Shown: positions 30,551 to 64,000 of the stretch, one piece after another
How the letters are laid out: each line of letters starts with the position of its first letter
Position numbering within the stretch: the first letter of the stretch is position 1
Assembly: GCF_902362185.1 (NCBI RefSeq)
Contig: NC_044500.1
Span: forward strand, 38,704,058-38,768,057
Reading direction: 5' to 3'
DNA length: 64,000 nt
From: Chanos chanos
Taxonomy: Eukaryota; Chordata; Actinopteri; Gonorynchiformes; Chanidae
Made by a program: the position numbers and the translations under genes
The notes under the pieces: model-generated
The model's database searches: none
Told to the model about the DNA's origin: nothing
What the model saw: the letters and a program-made list of their open reading frames with translations, nothing else

Positions 30551-32054
30551 TGTGGAAAATGGAATTGTGTTTAATTTATATGACTGTAATACAATGGTCT
30601 TGTTAAGATGTACAGCATTTTATTGGTTTGACATCACTTAAAAAATGCATTGTGTGCATTCTTAACTGAAAAATGTACTCAGATCACAGAAACAACTGTC
30701 ACATGTTTGGTAGAATGTAAAGGCACATTACGTTATTGAGAACGGGTTATAAAGGTTGATTGCAGTGTACTTTTGAATATAACATAGGAACAGTACATTC
30801 TCATACTTAATTCAAAGAATTTCTGTGCAGTGCAACGCACATGAACGACACAAGATTACTTGCTTATTTCAAGTCCTCTATTCTTTGTCACAGAGTATGT
30901 AGTTAAAGTATCAGTCATAACAAGTAAAAACAAAGATGTCCAAAAATACCTGCCTTTAGTTATACCTTAAATTACGTGGGAAATGACACAGTGATGGCAG
31001 TTGCTGACTGTCCTAAGAAGGTACAATTCAACCTATGTGCCACTTATTTTCTCAAAAGTATGACATGAACCACGACTGCACAGCAGCAAACTGTCGTGAA
31101 CATGTACTGCCAGTCTGGTTCTTTAGTTGTCTAGGAAATGACCCAAATAGAGTAAGAGGGAATTGTAAATTTGATTAGTAAATCCTCATGTTTTTGACGC
31201 AGGAAGATGATTTTGCAGGTGAATATTTCAAACAGTGGCTTCTTTTTCCTAAAAGCTTTTCCTTTAAAAATATTTTTTCCCTACAGAGCTGTACAACTTG
31301 TACACATCTACATTATAAATTTATTCTAAACAAACCGACAAACCATTTAAACTTTAAATCAGTTTAGGCTTACCTAGACAAACATCCTACATTTTTAACT
31401 AGGACTACCCAGGACTGGGATTTAATTATCACAGTGGCAAATAATACATTTTGCAGAACATTTTTTTTCCTTTCTTTTCACTCATTTCACAAGATTTGAC
31501 CTTCCAGTAAACTGGCAAATGACCATCCCTGGCGAAACATAATTTAAATATATATATATATACATAAAAACCTAAAACATAAAACACAGATGACATTTAA
31601 ACTAAAAAAAAAAAAGACACTATATGGATAAGACATAGGTTACTATATTAGTGTGGATTTTCAACATAACTGGAAGTAAAACGAATAGGGAAATATCACG
31701 ATCCCTCAGTCACATGTGTCAGAGCACAAATAGTGTTTCTCTACTGCCCTAGAATCGGCTTTCAACTGAACAGTTCATCCGGCACCTCTTCTCTAGGCCG
31801 TTTTACAATAACTCAGACTTAAAAAGGAATTTACCTAACACATAATAGAGCTGTGCAGTGAAAAATACAAATTAAGACCAGTAAAATATAATAATTCTAC
31901 ATACCAACATCTTCGAAAATGTCTAAAATAGTACAATTAAATACGTAATCAGTTCATGATGCAGCAGTTTCAATGGTAACTCTGTGGAGAGTATCTGAGG
32001 ATGTCGATTTATTTGGTTACTAATTCGTCAGGATGAATTCTCCGTCTCCATGGC
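30551..32054 (-). other. hipk1 3' UTR
   Basis: AT-rich sequence after the hipk1 stop. A minus-strand AATAAA at 30620-30625 is a good candidate poly(A) signal and would give a 3' UTR of about 1.45 kb. A short AT dinucleotide run is at about 31550-31562. Confidence 0.6.
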
Positions 32055-41186
<9,132 letters not shown>

Positions 41187-42492
41187 TTTATTCAATAGAT
41201 TATGAAAACAAACATAAATAAATGAAGGGTGCCTGGCATTCCTCGATTATTCTCAAAATTGTTCCCATTAAGAGTAAACGAAATGATTGCAAAAGTAAAT
41301 TCATCACAACATTTAACTGACTGAGCTGTGAGGAGCTGTGAACAAAAGAGATCATAAGCGATTACAAACCCAACGAATATCACAATGCAAGTTCTTAATA
41401 CAAATTGTTTAGGTTGCCAAAAAATGAAGCTCTACTAGTCTGCAGAGTTGACTTAAGATCTAAATCAGTCCATAATTTCCTTGTAGGGACAACTATAATT
41501 ATACAATGTCTATAATGGAAGACACCTGATAAAATGTTACATTCAAATTAAATGTGGCAACAGGGCCGCAATTCATTTGTCAAAGCTGGTCTTGTACAGT
41601 TATTAGAACCACAAAGATCACAAGGAATTGAGAAGCCAGCCAGCAGTTTATGATTAAATGAAATTATCTAATGCATTTATATTTCAAGTGTTACCTATTG
41701 TTTTTTGACTACAATTTTTGTAAGAGTTTACCTTGATATAATGTTAATACACACAAAGTCAAATATGTGTTTTTTGTATATGGATAGCCTACTGAGAAGT
41801 GTAAAACCAGTAGAGCAAGGATTATATATCACGGACATTTTATATGTTGATTCACTTGAATAACTATTTCCATCCATAACACTTTAAAACAATAAATGTT
41901 ATTTGATGTTTACAGAGAAATGTATTAGGACACACAACAAGGGCAACCATGTCCAATAATAATGAAAAAATAGCCTTACACACACTGTGATGATTGGTGT
42001 AGCAACAAAGTCATATTTAATATGAGTTACCCATCAGAACACCCAACTGAAGTCAAATGAATAATTCAAGTTTGTGGTGATAAACAGCACTTATGCATTA
42101 AAAACGATCCTTCCCCAAATTACAGAAATGAAGGTTTTTTGTTTTTCTTTCCCTCAGTGGTGTATGAATTAATCAGTTATTGGGAGAGATTTCTTCTCCC
42201 TGCAGATCTGGAAGATGTTGTTTCTCAGCAACCAATGTTGATTGCTGAAAGTCAACAATCTTTTCCTGTACTGTTCCAAGACAGCTACACTGCACTGATC
42301 ACCCAACGCAATCATAGCACCACCCAACCAGTCATGCTCTCAAACACAGAATCAGTTCGCATCAGTCCCACCGACTCCTCTTGTCATCCGATAATTGTCT
42401 GCCCCTGTACATATCAGGAAATCCATCCTCTTCAGCTCTGGTCTTACAGTTTTGTTTTTTGTTTTTTTTATCTTTTCTAAAACTCTACTCTC
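41187..42492 (-). other. ube2j2: ube2j2 3' UTR
   Basis: A minus-strand AATAAA at 41187-41192 is well placed to end a ube2j2 3' UTR of about 1.3 kb. A plus-strand frame of 113 codons at 42139-42480 has no recognisable content and is treated as chance. Confidence 0.6.
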
Positions 42493-44295
42493 TCACTCGT
42501 GGGCTATGCTCCGTAGCACATATTTTACTGTGTATGCAAAAGCAGCAAAGCCAACGATTACAAAAAAGTTTGCGAGGGCTCCACCCAGAAGTCCATTGTT
42601 TCGATTGCCTTGCTGGAGGCCAGGGGGCTGAGGGGCGGCTGCACCCCCCGCTAAAGGAACATGTCCATTCAAGGCTGGGAGTCTGTAGTGAGGTTGGTGT
42701 ACCTCTCCGTCAGGCACCACATCTGGGAGCTGAAGAGCCTGATGCCGCGACCTGAGCTCCTCTTGGGTCCTCTGCTTCTGTTTGATCTCCTGTCAGACGA
42801 AAGGAAAGTGCATGTTTAGGATGAGTATGTGCAGCTTCAGAAAAAGCAACTTCAGAACAGAAAGGCAAATCTGCTCTATAAACAGGTTATAACATTAATG
42901 TATGATGTCCCTCAGACTTACTTCAACAACATCTGGAAATAATTCACAAAACACTTTGTCCTTCAGATTGAAAGCCAAGCTCTGAGCAGACAGCTGTCTT
43001 TTCTGTAGCAAAGGCAACAGAATGAGAAAGCTGTAAAAATAATGACTGGTACAAGACTGAACAAACAGCCAAATTCATTGTGTGAAAAAAAAAGTTAAAA
43101 TTTCTGTCCACTTTATGCTTGATACAAGGTACAAAAAAAAACAAAAAAACAAAAACAAAACACCAAAAACCACCACAGACAAAGGAACACTAACATTTGA
43201 ATACTAAATATATAAATAAACAATATACAGGCAGTAAAAACACACAAGCACACTGACACACAATTCGTTTCATAATGCTGTACTTACAGTGTAATCAGAT
43301 GTTTCTATGCTACCCAGTGTGGGGCCTTTTTCCACCATAAAACTCAGGAGGCCTGTTAGTATAGTTGAGACAGACCATGCTGGGTTCCATGTATCAGGGT
43401 GGAAATCAGTAATAGAGAGACACAACCTTGGGATACAAAACATTCAAGTAAGTAAACACAGCATGAGGTAGTCAAACATGCTCAGCTGTTTTAATGTGAA
43501 TGTCTGACGACCTTTACCTTGTGTTGCACTTGAATCTCCCATTAGGGGTTATCATGTAAATACTAGGTGGCTTAAAGGGAAATTCCCGAGGAAATATTAA
43601 CTTGCCATGATAGTATCCCCCTAAAAAGACGAGGAACAACAGCATTACACGCCATACTGACATAAAGAGTGACAAATACTAAGTATTAGACTAATATCAA
43701 TTTCTGCTTCACAAAGAACTTTGTACTTTTCAATTTCAAAGCCCTTTGTTGATGACAAAGATCATGCGAGACAGGATGAGAGGGGCTCAAAAAGAATCCA
43801 CTGAAAAACGTCCATACGCTTAGGTAAGAATGTAAGCTTTACTCAACACAGGAAAACAAAAATGAATGTATGACTAACTGCATTACCTTCATAGGGAGTT
43901 TTCTCAGGACCTCGAACAACATAGTGCCTTGAAAAGGAAAGAATGCGAATAACTGATCCGAAATATGAATTAAGCATAAATAACTCAAGAGTAAATCATT
44001 ATTCCACACAATAATGTCAAATCTTTGACTCGGCCATCAAAAAGAGAACATCGGAAAAGATTATACTGGTTTTATTACATGTCAAAATGAAGATAAAACA
44101 AAACGCACTTTAAGTGGTTTTACGTGCAATGCATATATTTTTTTAAAAGATAGCGCAGTATTACCATTCCAAAATATTTGATGGGAGCGGCTCAGCACAG
44201 ATATAAGGCACAGGGTCTTTTTTGATTCGGAGGTAGTCCTGTTTTAGTCGCTGTGTTGCCGTAGTTGGAGCCCTTTTGTTACTGCTGTTATTCAT
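42493..44295 (-). CDS. ube2j2: Ubiquitin-conjugating enzyme E2 J2, complete
   Basis: ER-membrane E2 enzyme (yeast Ubc6 type) of ER-associated degradation, able to help ubiquitinate hydroxyl residues as well as lysine. Exons 44165-44295, 43887-43927, 43518-43620, 43288-43426, 42922-43002 and 42493-42789 give 792 nt, 263 residues (human 259). The UBC fold covers about 1-165. [20 protein letters not shown] carries the catalytic Cys94 in the TRLCLS context of the UBE2J group, instead of the HPN motif of other E2s. A Pro/Gln-rich linker (about 175-235) precedes one C-terminal tail-anchor segment, [20 protein letters not shown], ending RSIAHE. The acceptor lies exactly before ATG (CAG|ATG), so the 5' UTR is on another exon; a donor GAG|GTAAGC at 45305 is the likely end of that exon. 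In human the gene lies beside ACAP3 and B3GALT6, as here. Confidence 0.98.
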
Positions 44296-46897
44296 CTGAA
44301 ACACAATACCAGATGCAAACGCATCTCAGTCAAACACTCGCCAGTTGCACACTACCCGAGATGATCTGTTAAAAGCAAACTTCACCGGCCGTGAAGCCCA
44401 TATTAGCATATTTTCGGATGTACCGAGATCAAAACTTCAACTACGAGATACGACACCTATGAAGAACGACAGGTTCCTCTACCGTAAACAGGTGTAGTGC
44501 AGTGCGTACTGTAAACTGGACGGAGCCTGTGAATTTTTGGCCCAAACCTAACAATCAGTGAATTTCGGCAGGTAGTCCAGCTATATACGTTTGCTGTTGT
44601 TAAGGAAGTGATACATGTAGCTAAGTCAGATAATCATCGTTACGAATGACAACAATGTTTGTACAAACGTAACTTCACACCAAACCGCGTAAAAGTTAGA
44701 ATAGTTCATATGCGATAAATCCAATTTGTGCCTACTGAACAAAGGTAATTTCTGGCAACAAATCAAGGCATTTGATACAACGTTATGCAGAAGTAATCAA
44801 TACAACCATGGACATTTACTAAGAGGATAATAGCAGCGTATACAGGTCTACCTAAGTTAGTTCCCATACGACAGAATTCTTTAACCCCTGTTGCTTGCTT
44901 GATTACCGACGAGACCACGGTCCTAACTGTAGAGACTTTGGCTATGACCCTCACGATATGTATCAAATCTTCTAGGAAACGAGCTTAATGGTTCATTTAA
45001 TTTAAGGGCTGGCTACATTTTCTTAATGTCTAACCCTGCTGCTTCGTTATTAAGCTAGTTGGAGAAGGTTTGATATTAAGGACAGCTAGGCAGGTTTAAC
45101 ACAAAATGTGGGATGGGTAGGTGCGTTAATTAAGTGTCGTTTATTTTGTGGACAACGTTACTTGACAGACCCTCTTCTTTCACTACCTAGCAATCAGCTA
45201 ACTGCCCTAGCTTGGTTAGAGAGTTGACAATTAGATAGCTTAAGTGGCTAACGTAAGCTGAAAACAGCTGATGAAAAGAATGAAGCAAAACGAATATAGC
45301 TTACCTCGGGAGAGACTAAGAGTGAAACTGCTTATTCGCACCTATAACGACGATGAATACTTTATAGATATTTCATACAACACAGCTAACTGTGTTTGTC
45401 CGCTAGTGCATGCTGTTCATCACTTATCCGTGAAGCAGTCGCTTCCTGTCAGTTTTGTCAGTCCAGCAGTTACGGCTAGGGGGCGACAAATGTCTCATGC
45501 CCGTGTTTGAGGCAAGGATCTGCACAGGTAGAGCGATTCCTGACGGCCACCGTTAAATTATCCAGCTCTATAGCTCATAACTGTCTATTAAGGTAGTGTT
45601 TAAGGCCCGTGTACCCTCACTATTTATTTTGTCAGATAAATCCACTTGTAAATGACACTATAATAGGTTACCTTAAATTAGATTAGACGGAGCAACATGA
45701 TATTTCCGATGTATGTGACAATACATGTGTTGTGTTTGAGTTATCCTTTAAAAGTATATACATAGGCTCTTTATCACATAGTACGGATTTAACATACTTG
45801 CAGAGCTGAGCTATCTTGCAGCCGCTCATTGAGGATGTGGCCTCTAAATGTTCGCTTTTCAAATGGGACACCTCGTGTGATGGAGTATTGAATTGTGTCC
45901 AGTTCTTACTGAATGTAGGTGAAATAATTATATGTTATCCCAGTTTAGAGGTGACATGGTGACTGACAGGGCTTCATGGTACATCCTACATTCGTATGGT
46001 CAGGCAGTACTACACATTCAACAGATGTCTTTCTTTTTCTCTTTTTTCTTTTCTTTCTTTTCTATGACAGCAGGGCCATCATGAAATCTGTCACTGCACC
46101 TGGTGCGAACCAAGACCACACAGCACTGAATTATATTGAGTGAAATTCTTTTATTTGAAGTAATTTATGTCATGCTGCAAAATGTGACTGCTTTACCTCC
46201 TGGAAGAAACTAACATTCATACTGCTGATTGCAGTAAGGTAGCTTTAATCATCAAATAATTCAAGATAGATCCCTTCATGAAATAATACCGGTATCGTCG
46301 TTATTCAAACTGTGATGCCAGCGATATCGGAATGAAGAGGTGTCTTTGAGTCCACTGCTGTGAAGCGGGTGTGTGATTCATTTTTACTGCATCACAGCAC
46401 TTGGCAGTAGGAATGGAGATATTATATCCAGAGTTTTCATTATTGTAAGGATATCTTTCAAAAATTGGCCCACACTGAAACACATGCAGTATGTTTAACG
46501 TGTATTACTGCTTTATAAATGTAGATGAATTTCCGCAAAACTCAAAAAAAAAAAAAAGAAGAAGAACAGGAAATCCTTGGTATTCAAGAAGTACTGTTAA
46601 ATTCTGCAATTCTCATCTTGATAACAATTTCTATAGAGTATTCAATTTCTTAAAGACAGATGTACTACAATATGCTTTTTCCTTAGAATGAGTTTTGATG
46701 GTTTCATTAAATTATATACATTAAAAAACCTCAGCATAAAAATATATGATGACAGTGTTGGCAATGGATTCACTGGTTTAAACTTGACAGATTCCAAAGA
46801 ATTAATCATCACATATTATTACTGTGCAAGTGTTAACCTATATACATAAGCTTAATAGTTTTTTTAAATTCATTTGGTTTTCTTTTATCTTCAACAG
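44296..46897. other. ube2j2 5' region and intergenic space
   Basis: Probable ube2j2 non-coding exon 1 just above 45305 (donor GTAAGC on the minus strand), with the promoter around 45.4-45.6 kb. The opposite-strand 79-codon frame at 45271-45510 lies across this exon and is not recognised. Beyond that the sequence is AT-rich with CT and A runs (46.03 and 46.55 kb). Nothing else is seen. Confidence 0.5.
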
Positions 46898-47090
46898 GCT
46901 CCCAGCAACTATTGTCTGGTCATCCCCAGGCATTATCCATGTGTCTCATGACCTTCAGTTCAAGTACAAATCAGTCCTTGAGGTAAGATAACTAACACAA
47001 TTTTTTTTTTTTCACCACTTCTTTCAACAGAGTCAGATGGGTGTGGTCTCAAAGTGTCCGAGTTGTCACGGCTACCTGACCCCACATTAG

Positions 47091-49125
47091 ACGTGTCAAA
47101 CTCATCCTGCTTAAGTTTTGGGAGGCGTTTTAAGCCAGGTGCGAAAACTTCCAAAAGATTTCAGTGAACGTGGTGATGGCTGAAACAAGACATACAGGAG
47201 CATTTAAACAACATAATCATCTTTCTCTCTCGAGTCTGCATGGAAAGAAAAGCCATATAAGCATGTCATCACTGAAGAAGACAGATCTTGCTGGTTAATA
47301 ATGCTACAGAAGTGTCTTGTCAGCAGAAACATCAAAATAACATCTTAATAATTATCTTTTAGAGAAATACATGGAGACCTTTGATAGAATGACCACATAA
47401 GCAGTAGAGAACCCCATTTCCAGTGATAAAGATCACAAAGCTTCACTCACTATATGCAGAATTTCCTTGTGTTTTACCTTCCCGTTGGCAGCAGCGATAC
47501 TTGTGTCTATGGAAGGAATAACAGTCAGTGAGTTTTCCATCATGCATCTCTTTGCTGCCCTGTACTTGTAAGAACAGACATGAATGAGCAAGAATGGAAT
47601 GAAAGAATGTGAAGAATGGAAAACCAGGGGAGCTCAGGTAAGATTTGAAATGCAGTCCATTAACAAGAATTTACCACCCATACACCATGCCTAGGGATAC
47701 TGGAAATGGAAAGTAAACTCTATAGCTCCATGGAACTGCAACTGGTGTCGCAGCCTGACCTTTGAAGTGTTTGGCTGTGATGTCTCTACTCTCGGAATCA
47801 CTTCATCCAGGAACGAAAACATCAGCATTAGGTTAGGAGAAGGCTAATTAAGTTGGTAAGATCATTCACCGATAGAGTGCAATAGGTCCACATGTAACTA
47901 TCTGCGGTAATCTCTGTATGTCTTGCTATGCATTTCACAAACTGTTACAGAGATGCAGACAGTGTACCAAGCATTTGCACAGATAAAAAAGAGACAGAAG
48001 GAGAAAAAGAGAAATTAGGAAAAAAGGCAGATAGCAGAGTTGGGAGTTCAAGACTTTCTTTGTTTATTCTTTTGTTTTTTGTTTTTTTTTCTGGTGTTTT
48101 AAAAGACAGATATTTCAAGTTGTGTGAATAACACAAGAGCGTTTCCATAACCAGGACATTATCTAAACAGTAATGAAAAGACATTGTACAGAATGTTGCA
48201 AGAAAAAACAAAGAGTTTTAAATTTAAGGGTCCACAGTTGAATATTGAGAGCAAGCAGCTGAGAAAACAGAATATTTACAGATCAGTGTTTTAGAAGCAT
48301 AATTTTGATCTATGTTAAAAAACAAATTCAAAGACATGCCACCAGACTTCCAGTAGTCCTTAAGGAAATCTCTTGACAGTTGGTCACTGCTTATTTTTTG
48401 CCAAATATGCAAACAATATTGGAATTTAATTAAAACTCTTAAACAGTCTTTGCATGCCAATTAAAAAAAAAGCTTTTTTCCAGTCAGACTATGGAAGTTT
48501 TGAAGAAAGAAACCATATGGAAAGCAATTTAACACACAGTCTGTCTCTTATCCCTCTCCTACACAGTAACAGTTATGATCTATTTGATACTTGTCTATAT
48601 GCGAAGTCTGTAGTTTTAAATGTCCTTGCAATCAGCCACAGCAACTTTAAACAATGTAACTTCCAACGTGGTCAAAAAATTAAAGTTTATAAATGACTGA
48701 ACACTGCCTGAGATGTCACATGGCAGGTCTAGATGTCTACGGTGTCTTGAAAATACACAAAACAGAATCGTCTGTGGTTTGAAAAACGACCCACTAACGC
48801 ATGCAAAAAGGTAACTGAAAGGGTAAATCCAGTGGTCCCGTATTTATCGGAATCACACATCCAATAATGTAAACAATCAGCAAAAACGAGCATGTTTGAG
48901 TCCTCAGCTATTTTCTCACTGTCTGGAGACAACAGATGATAGATGTGTCTGCTAGTCTGTTCAGTGCTGTCAAGACATACGGACTATATGTATCCATAAT
49001 GATTGTGTTTATGGTGACACATTGGTGTGACACATTACGTGATTCACACTTGATTTTTCAAACCACCTCCATGTTTGTATCTCAGGAATATTAAGTGCAA
49101 GATGAAAAGTGAAAAATATAAGAGT

Positions 49126-49165
<40 letters not shown>

Positions 49166-50613
49166 CAGTTAAAAATTGTGGGTGATCTTGAACCCCTGAA
49201 AAGTCATGTGACTGAATTGCGAGGACTTGAAAAATATGTATACAATTATGCGAAACACATAATTACTATAGGCTTCATAAATACTTCAGAATCCACCTCT
49301 CTAAAAATTCATGTAGGTGTCAGAGAAGCAGACCCAATCAAATCCTGCTCCATATTGAACGGAAGGCCAAATAATGTCCAGTTAGTTCAAATGAAAACAC
49401 CTTGAATATCTTACAAATGGAGTAAAATATACATAAATACAGATTATCTGTATTCCAAATTAACATTGCACTAGTCCTCTGGGCAGATCAACATAAATAT
49501 AAAAACACAAAGAACAACACAAAACAACAATCAAAAAAAAAACAAACAAAATACTGTCTTAGGAAAAGTGCACACAGCTGCGTTTTTTTTTTTTTCATGA
49601 TGACATTATAATAATATTATAGCATCTTTTTGTATGCATCTGTTCACATGCACACATAAACTCACTTTTATCCCCATCATATCCCATAAAGCAAGTGTTC
49701 TTCCACAGCCCTACCATTTCCTAATGTTTTCGTTGTGGGTTTTTTTTCATCCTAATGGTCCATCTATGCTACATTCTAAACTGCCCTTCTGTTTGTGTGC
49801 AGCTCCTCTTGTCTGTAGTGACAGTTCTATCAGTTTCATTGGTGGGAACGATTCCTCAGCAGATAGGAAGATTTCATTTTACCGCATCCCCATATAAATG
49901 AATGGTGTGTTCATTAAACCTTTCAAAGTGTGCCTGACTAGTCTGCGTTGATGTGGGCGGTCAAAATGTCAGTTATCTACTGACAGAACCTTTAGCAGCA
50001 CTGTTTGGGTCAAAGCAGAGTCTTAAGTCAGTTTTCCACTCTTGTGGCCAGGTTCAAGAGTAAACATCATTATGATCTTTTCGCAATGATTTTGCGCCGG
50101 GCAACGTAAGACATGTAGATTCTTGGTTACGTTCTTGAAATGTATGCTAATATCTCGTTACGGTCAATATCATATTACTATCTTACAGGGAAACGTAAAC
50201 AAACAATTGGTTTGTTTGTTTTTTTATCTTGCAATGTTCATTAAAGATGATACGGCCAAAAGAAGATGTTTAATTGGCTGATTCTAGGAGTTACATGAAG
50301 CCTTGTAAACTCATTAAAAACCTTAGTACGCATCTTTGACTGTTGAAAAGTGTTGCTGTTTTCGGTCCATTAATGCTGCCTTAAAGACTAACCCAACGTA
50401 AGGATGAGCTTATAAAGAATAAAGTTCTTTTTGAAACAAGAGTACGAGTTTCATTTAGAGACCAGTGGGGTTAATGCCCAGAGCCGAAGGGAATGTTGTT
50501 GAGGAAATCACCGTTTACTAGCCTGGCAGAGAGTAACGGGCTAAAAGATACCCCAATAAGTACTTCACATCCACAAGTTGTGCCTGAACCAAGACCCTGC
50601 CCAGTGGCTCTCC
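47091..50613 (-). other. acap3 downstream region and 3' UTR
   Basis: The sequence next to 50.6 kb is acap3 3' UTR; its end is not clear. It holds a GA repeat (49130-49163) and A/T runs near 48.08, 49.53 and 49.58 kb. Only unrecognised short open frames occur. A minus-strand frame near 46960-47157 rich in Ser/Asp follows a stop and has no convincing splice context. Confidence 0.45.
49130..49163. repeat. (GA)n microsatellite
   Basis: Pure GA run downstream of acap3. Confidence 0.9.
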
Positions 50614-62506
<11,893 letters not shown>

Positions 62507-64000
62507 CTGGATGGAGGGGATGGAATCAACAGCATGAGGGGAACGCGGAGGAAAGAAACGGGAAGTGGGAGGGCAATGGATGGTAAAGAAAAGAACAGAA
62601 AAAAGTATTAATAAAATGCACAGTTCAATGTAACACAACGCATCACAGAACAGAGCACAAATACAACAAATGTTTCATCAATGAATTTTGATTTGGTGTT
62701 GCTGTTTTATCTTAAAACTGCTATCTCTAAACAATTTTTTTATGTAGCTGCAATACAAGCACTACAATGACTTCTCATTAAATGAAAGGATAAGGCAGAC
62801 AGAGACAGAATATTTTAATGCAGGTTCACTGTAATATTAGTTACATCCTCCTTTCCGGTCCCGCTGCCAAACTGTCAAAATCCATTGGGAAACCATTTAT
62901 CAATGCAAATGACTGCAGACCTGGAAACACAACCCACTTAAATTGTCACGCTGTCATTAGTGTTAATGATTGATGATCCATCCCTATAATGGACAGATAC
63001 CGAGACAGAATTTTACTTTCACTTCTATTTCTTCAACTTATGGAAATTCAATGCTTTTTAAATCTCAATAATCTGGATCAAAATTACACATCCCCTCATC
63101 CTCAAATAAGACCTTCCCTGTCTGGAAATACTATTTCTAACCACAACCTCAGGGAGCCTCTGCCTTGAGCTACGGAGAAAAAGGGACCATAATGCAGGGG
63201 CACATGGCAAAGTCACAGTCAGATGTCGGCCCTCTCTCTCTCTGGCCGGGGATATGTGTTGGTGGAAAAGCTCTGTTGGCTACCACTCCGCTAACAGATG
63301 GGGGCTAGTGCCTGGGTGGCACAGAGAGCGTGTGTGAACATGAGTGTGTTTGAGAGACGGAGTCTCAAAGCAAGACAAGAGCCATTTTATTCATAAGGGG
63401 ATGAGGAACTGTGAACAAAGCCACTGTAAACTATATATTCCCAAATGTATCCCCATCAAAACACACAATATAAGTGAATTATGTAAAGGTTTTTACAGCT
63501 TTTAGACAGAGACCAACAGTATTCTGTTCTTGGTGAGTCTACCAACTCTATCTGCGTGACATGCTTGATTTAAAAAGACATGTTGACGTTAATGTGAAAA
63601 CAGAGAACCCAAGTGTATTATGTAAACTTTAATATTTATATGAAACTAATAGGAATAACTTATGTGGTCCTGGCACTTCATGCTGAGGACAAACATAACT
63701 GACAATTCCCCTCTTAAGAGTCTCAAAGAACTCTATTTTTGTGTTCCACAGGATTAAGAATTCAAAATCCTTTCCCACTTGTCATGCGGCTGATGTGTCT
63801 TCAGAGTAAATTTATATGGCTGGAAGAAGAAGTGTGATGCTAATGCGATGTAACATGTCAAATGGAACTTCCACGGCAGTTCAAAATAAATTAGACAGCC
63901 TGATCTTCACCACAGGACATTCTCTGGCGCAAAATCTGCTGATCGAAATTTTGCCTCACGCTAAATAACAACCTTCACATGCAGAGTTATGCAGAAAATG
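62507..64000 (-). other. acap3 intron upstream of the microexon
   Basis: No BAR-domain exon of ACAP3 (for example one ending in AIQQR) was found here, so the rest of the gene lies beyond the right edge. No repeats of note are seen. Confidence 0.6.

Noticed and set aside
46960-47157. Minus-strand Ser/Asp-rich frame
   Set aside because: Starts just after a stop without an ATG or a good acceptor; no known protein recognised.

Overview
The window is nuclear DNA from a vertebrate, almost certainly a ray-finned (teleost) fish. Genes are split into many short exons with GT-AG introns, the proteins closely match vertebrate families, the DNA is AT-rich and full of dinucleotide microsatellites, and the left edge holds the 3' end of a fish-type Tc1/mariner transposon. 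The species cannot be named from the sequence alone. No retrovirus, Polinton or CRISPR array was seen.

Layout, left to right. 1-522: end of a Tc1-like transposon. About 0.7-18.1 kb, minus strand: complete mapk14 (p38 alpha MAP kinase), with both mutually exclusive forms of its ninth coding exon. 21.2-22.3 kb, minus: tmem167b (Kish-B), three coding exons. 24.5-27.0 kb, plus: a short FAM107-family gene, the only plus-strand gene found. 28.1-29.1 kb, minus: intronless b3galt6. 32.1-39.5 kb, minus: hipk1, 16 coding exons, with a probable non-coding first exon near 40.6 kb. 42.5-44.3 kb, minus: ube2j2, with a probable non-coding first exon near 45.3 kb. 50.6 kb to the right edge, minus: acap3, from the exon just after the BAR domain through PH, ArfGAP and ankyrin repeats to the stop; the BAR exons lie beyond 64 kb.

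The genes do not form one pathway. mapk14 and hipk1 are stress and transcription kinases, tmem167b and b3galt6 act in the secretory pathway, ube2j2 acts in ER-associated degradation, and acap3 controls Arf6 membrane traffic. In human, b3galt6-ube2j2-acap3 is a 1p36.33 cluster, HIPK1 and TMEM167B lie on 1p13, and MAPK14 lies on 6p21, so the window joins blocks that are separate in mammals.

The most interesting signals concern RNA processing. They are the two 80-nt alternative mapk14 exons, with long U tracts beside the donors of exon 8 and exon 9b; a 12-nt acap3 microexon; a candidate internal acap3 first exon that would make a BAR-less protein; a tetranucleotide repeat serving as the polypyrimidine tract of the following acap3 exon; a 37-nt C run against a fam107 acceptor; and a GC-AG intron and two tandem acceptors in hipk1. 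All exon joins were made by eye from reading frame, splice signals and remembered family sequence, not from transcripts.
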